Shown one piece after another: positions 63,101 through 64,000 of a DNA stretch of 64,000 bases. The translations under genes and the position numbers were made by a program. The notes beneath the pieces are model-generated. The model had not been told where the DNA came from. It worked only from the letters and a program-made list of their open reading frames with translations, and searched no databases. Each line of letters starts with the position of its first letter. The stretch's first letter is position 1. Source of the stretch: Tigriopus japonicus (lineage: Eukaryota; Arthropoda; Copepoda; Harpacticoida; Harpacticidae); the NCBI GenBank assembly GCA_010645155.1, contig CM021323.1:1989678-2053677 (forward strand), in the 5' to 3' direction.

Positions 63101-64000
63101 TCCATTCCTTTCAGAATCCTAGTTTAAGCTTGAAGGTTCATTATATTTCTTTTTAAGGTTCCATCAAACAGTAGTTGAAGAAGCTGCCGTCGACTCTTTT
63201 TAGGATAAGCGTAGGAGCTGATTCTCAATCGCCACTTAAGAGCAGACGAGGAAAATACAATGGTGTTTATCAACGAATTGGTATTAGTCTCGGTTAGATA
63301 TTAGTCGATTAGATTTGATACCCAGAATATTCAAGAATTGCAAAAGAAAAAAAAATCCAAGAAGATAGATCAGCATTCTTGCTAACACTGACAGGACACA
63401 TTCGATTTTTGATCCAGAGACTTGGAAAAAACTAGAGGAAATGTGTCCTTTGCTTGGCTGTCTTTTATATACGCGTCAGAATTTCGCTTGATAACGACTT
63501 CTTTTTGTGTCGCTAAAATTAAAGCAGATCTGATTTTTCTGCCATGAGCCATATAGCCTTAAAAGTGAGAACATTTCTTCTTTTGGAAATTCGTGAGCTT
63601 TATTGTCCAAATTTCAGTTTTAGTTTAAGGTATTTCTTACTTTTATTCTTAATTCTTTTTCTTTTAGGGCACTAAAAATGCACTAATTTTTTTTTATTCA
63701 TAACAAGAAAAGAATTACCCCACATTCTTTTCAGTAATTTTGCTGTAACGCTTGTCCTTTGTTATAAAGCATCTTTCCATACTTACTTTCCATAATTTCC
63801 ATCTCTCCATACAGCCTCAGCCACGCCCATAGAGTGCATCTGACATTCTTCTTTCTTGTCTGACCTCGCTATTGTGAGGTTTTCTCAGATTCTTGAAAGG
63901 TTTTTTTCGTCCTTCAGATTAATGTACACTTAGATCCGGCAAGAAGTAGTCTTGGTTCAACATTGTTAGTCGATACAACGGATCATTTGCTTGCGATATT
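60121..64000. other. No gene recognised (right flank)
   Basis: AT-rich sequence with only short open frames on both strands. No RNA gene, exon chain or transposon terminus is seen. Confidence 0.4.

Overview
This is a window of animal nuclear DNA. The protein-coding genes are split into many short exons with GT-AG introns and sit in long non-coding stretches, and there are microsatellites and a mariner transposon. Four genes are recognisable and can be read as complete coding sequences: a Na+/K+-ATPase beta subunit, a TNF-superfamily ligand of the Eiger type, a FARP/Cdep-type FERM-RhoGEF-PH protein, and the peroxisomal thiolase SCP-x. The Eiger-like ligand and the beta-subunit style point to an arthropod. 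I infer a crustacean, possibly a copepod, but the sequence alone does not settle that.

Layout. Bases 1-4600 hold no gene I can support. The Na+/K+-ATPase beta gene runs on the + strand from 5633 to 14880 in six coding exons, with a CAG-rich leader before it and a repeat-rich downstream region after it. Its third intron carries a small foldback element inserted into an older dispersed repeat, and a second, uninterrupted copy of that repeat lies near 60.1 kb. The TNF ligand gene (+, 19160-24181, six coding exons, 421 residues) encodes a type II membrane protein with a furin-type site and a C-terminal TNF domain. A decayed retroelement protease fragment sits in its first intron.

The FARP gene (+, 29189-49180) takes up most of the middle of the window. 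Its FERM-FA half is in exons 29189-35429 and its DH-PH-PH half in exons 43222-49180, with linker exons at 40486 and about 41228. Between the halves lies a 3.3-kb exon (36025-39344) that is in phase with the FERM exons and ends in a stop codon followed by a polyadenylation signal. It also contains a strong internal splice donor at 37266/37267, in the same phase as the normal skip. One locus therefore appears able to make three products: FERM-DH-PH-PH (1111 aa), the same with a 414-residue disordered insert (1525 aa), and a FERM-only protein with a long disordered tail (1487 aa), similar in architecture to FRMD7. This is the most interesting structure in the window. An intact mariner element (44551-45879) with a 360-residue transposase ORF on the - strand lies in an intron that splits the DH domain.

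The SCP-x gene (-, 56590 to 49635, nine exons, 547 aa) converges on FARP. The two stop codons are about 450 bp apart and the two polyadenylation signals lie only about 80 bp apart. From 56.6 to 64 kb I see no gene. The four genes do not form a pathway; they cover ion transport, JNK-type cytokine signalling, Rho-family cytoskeletal signalling and peroxisomal lipid metabolism.
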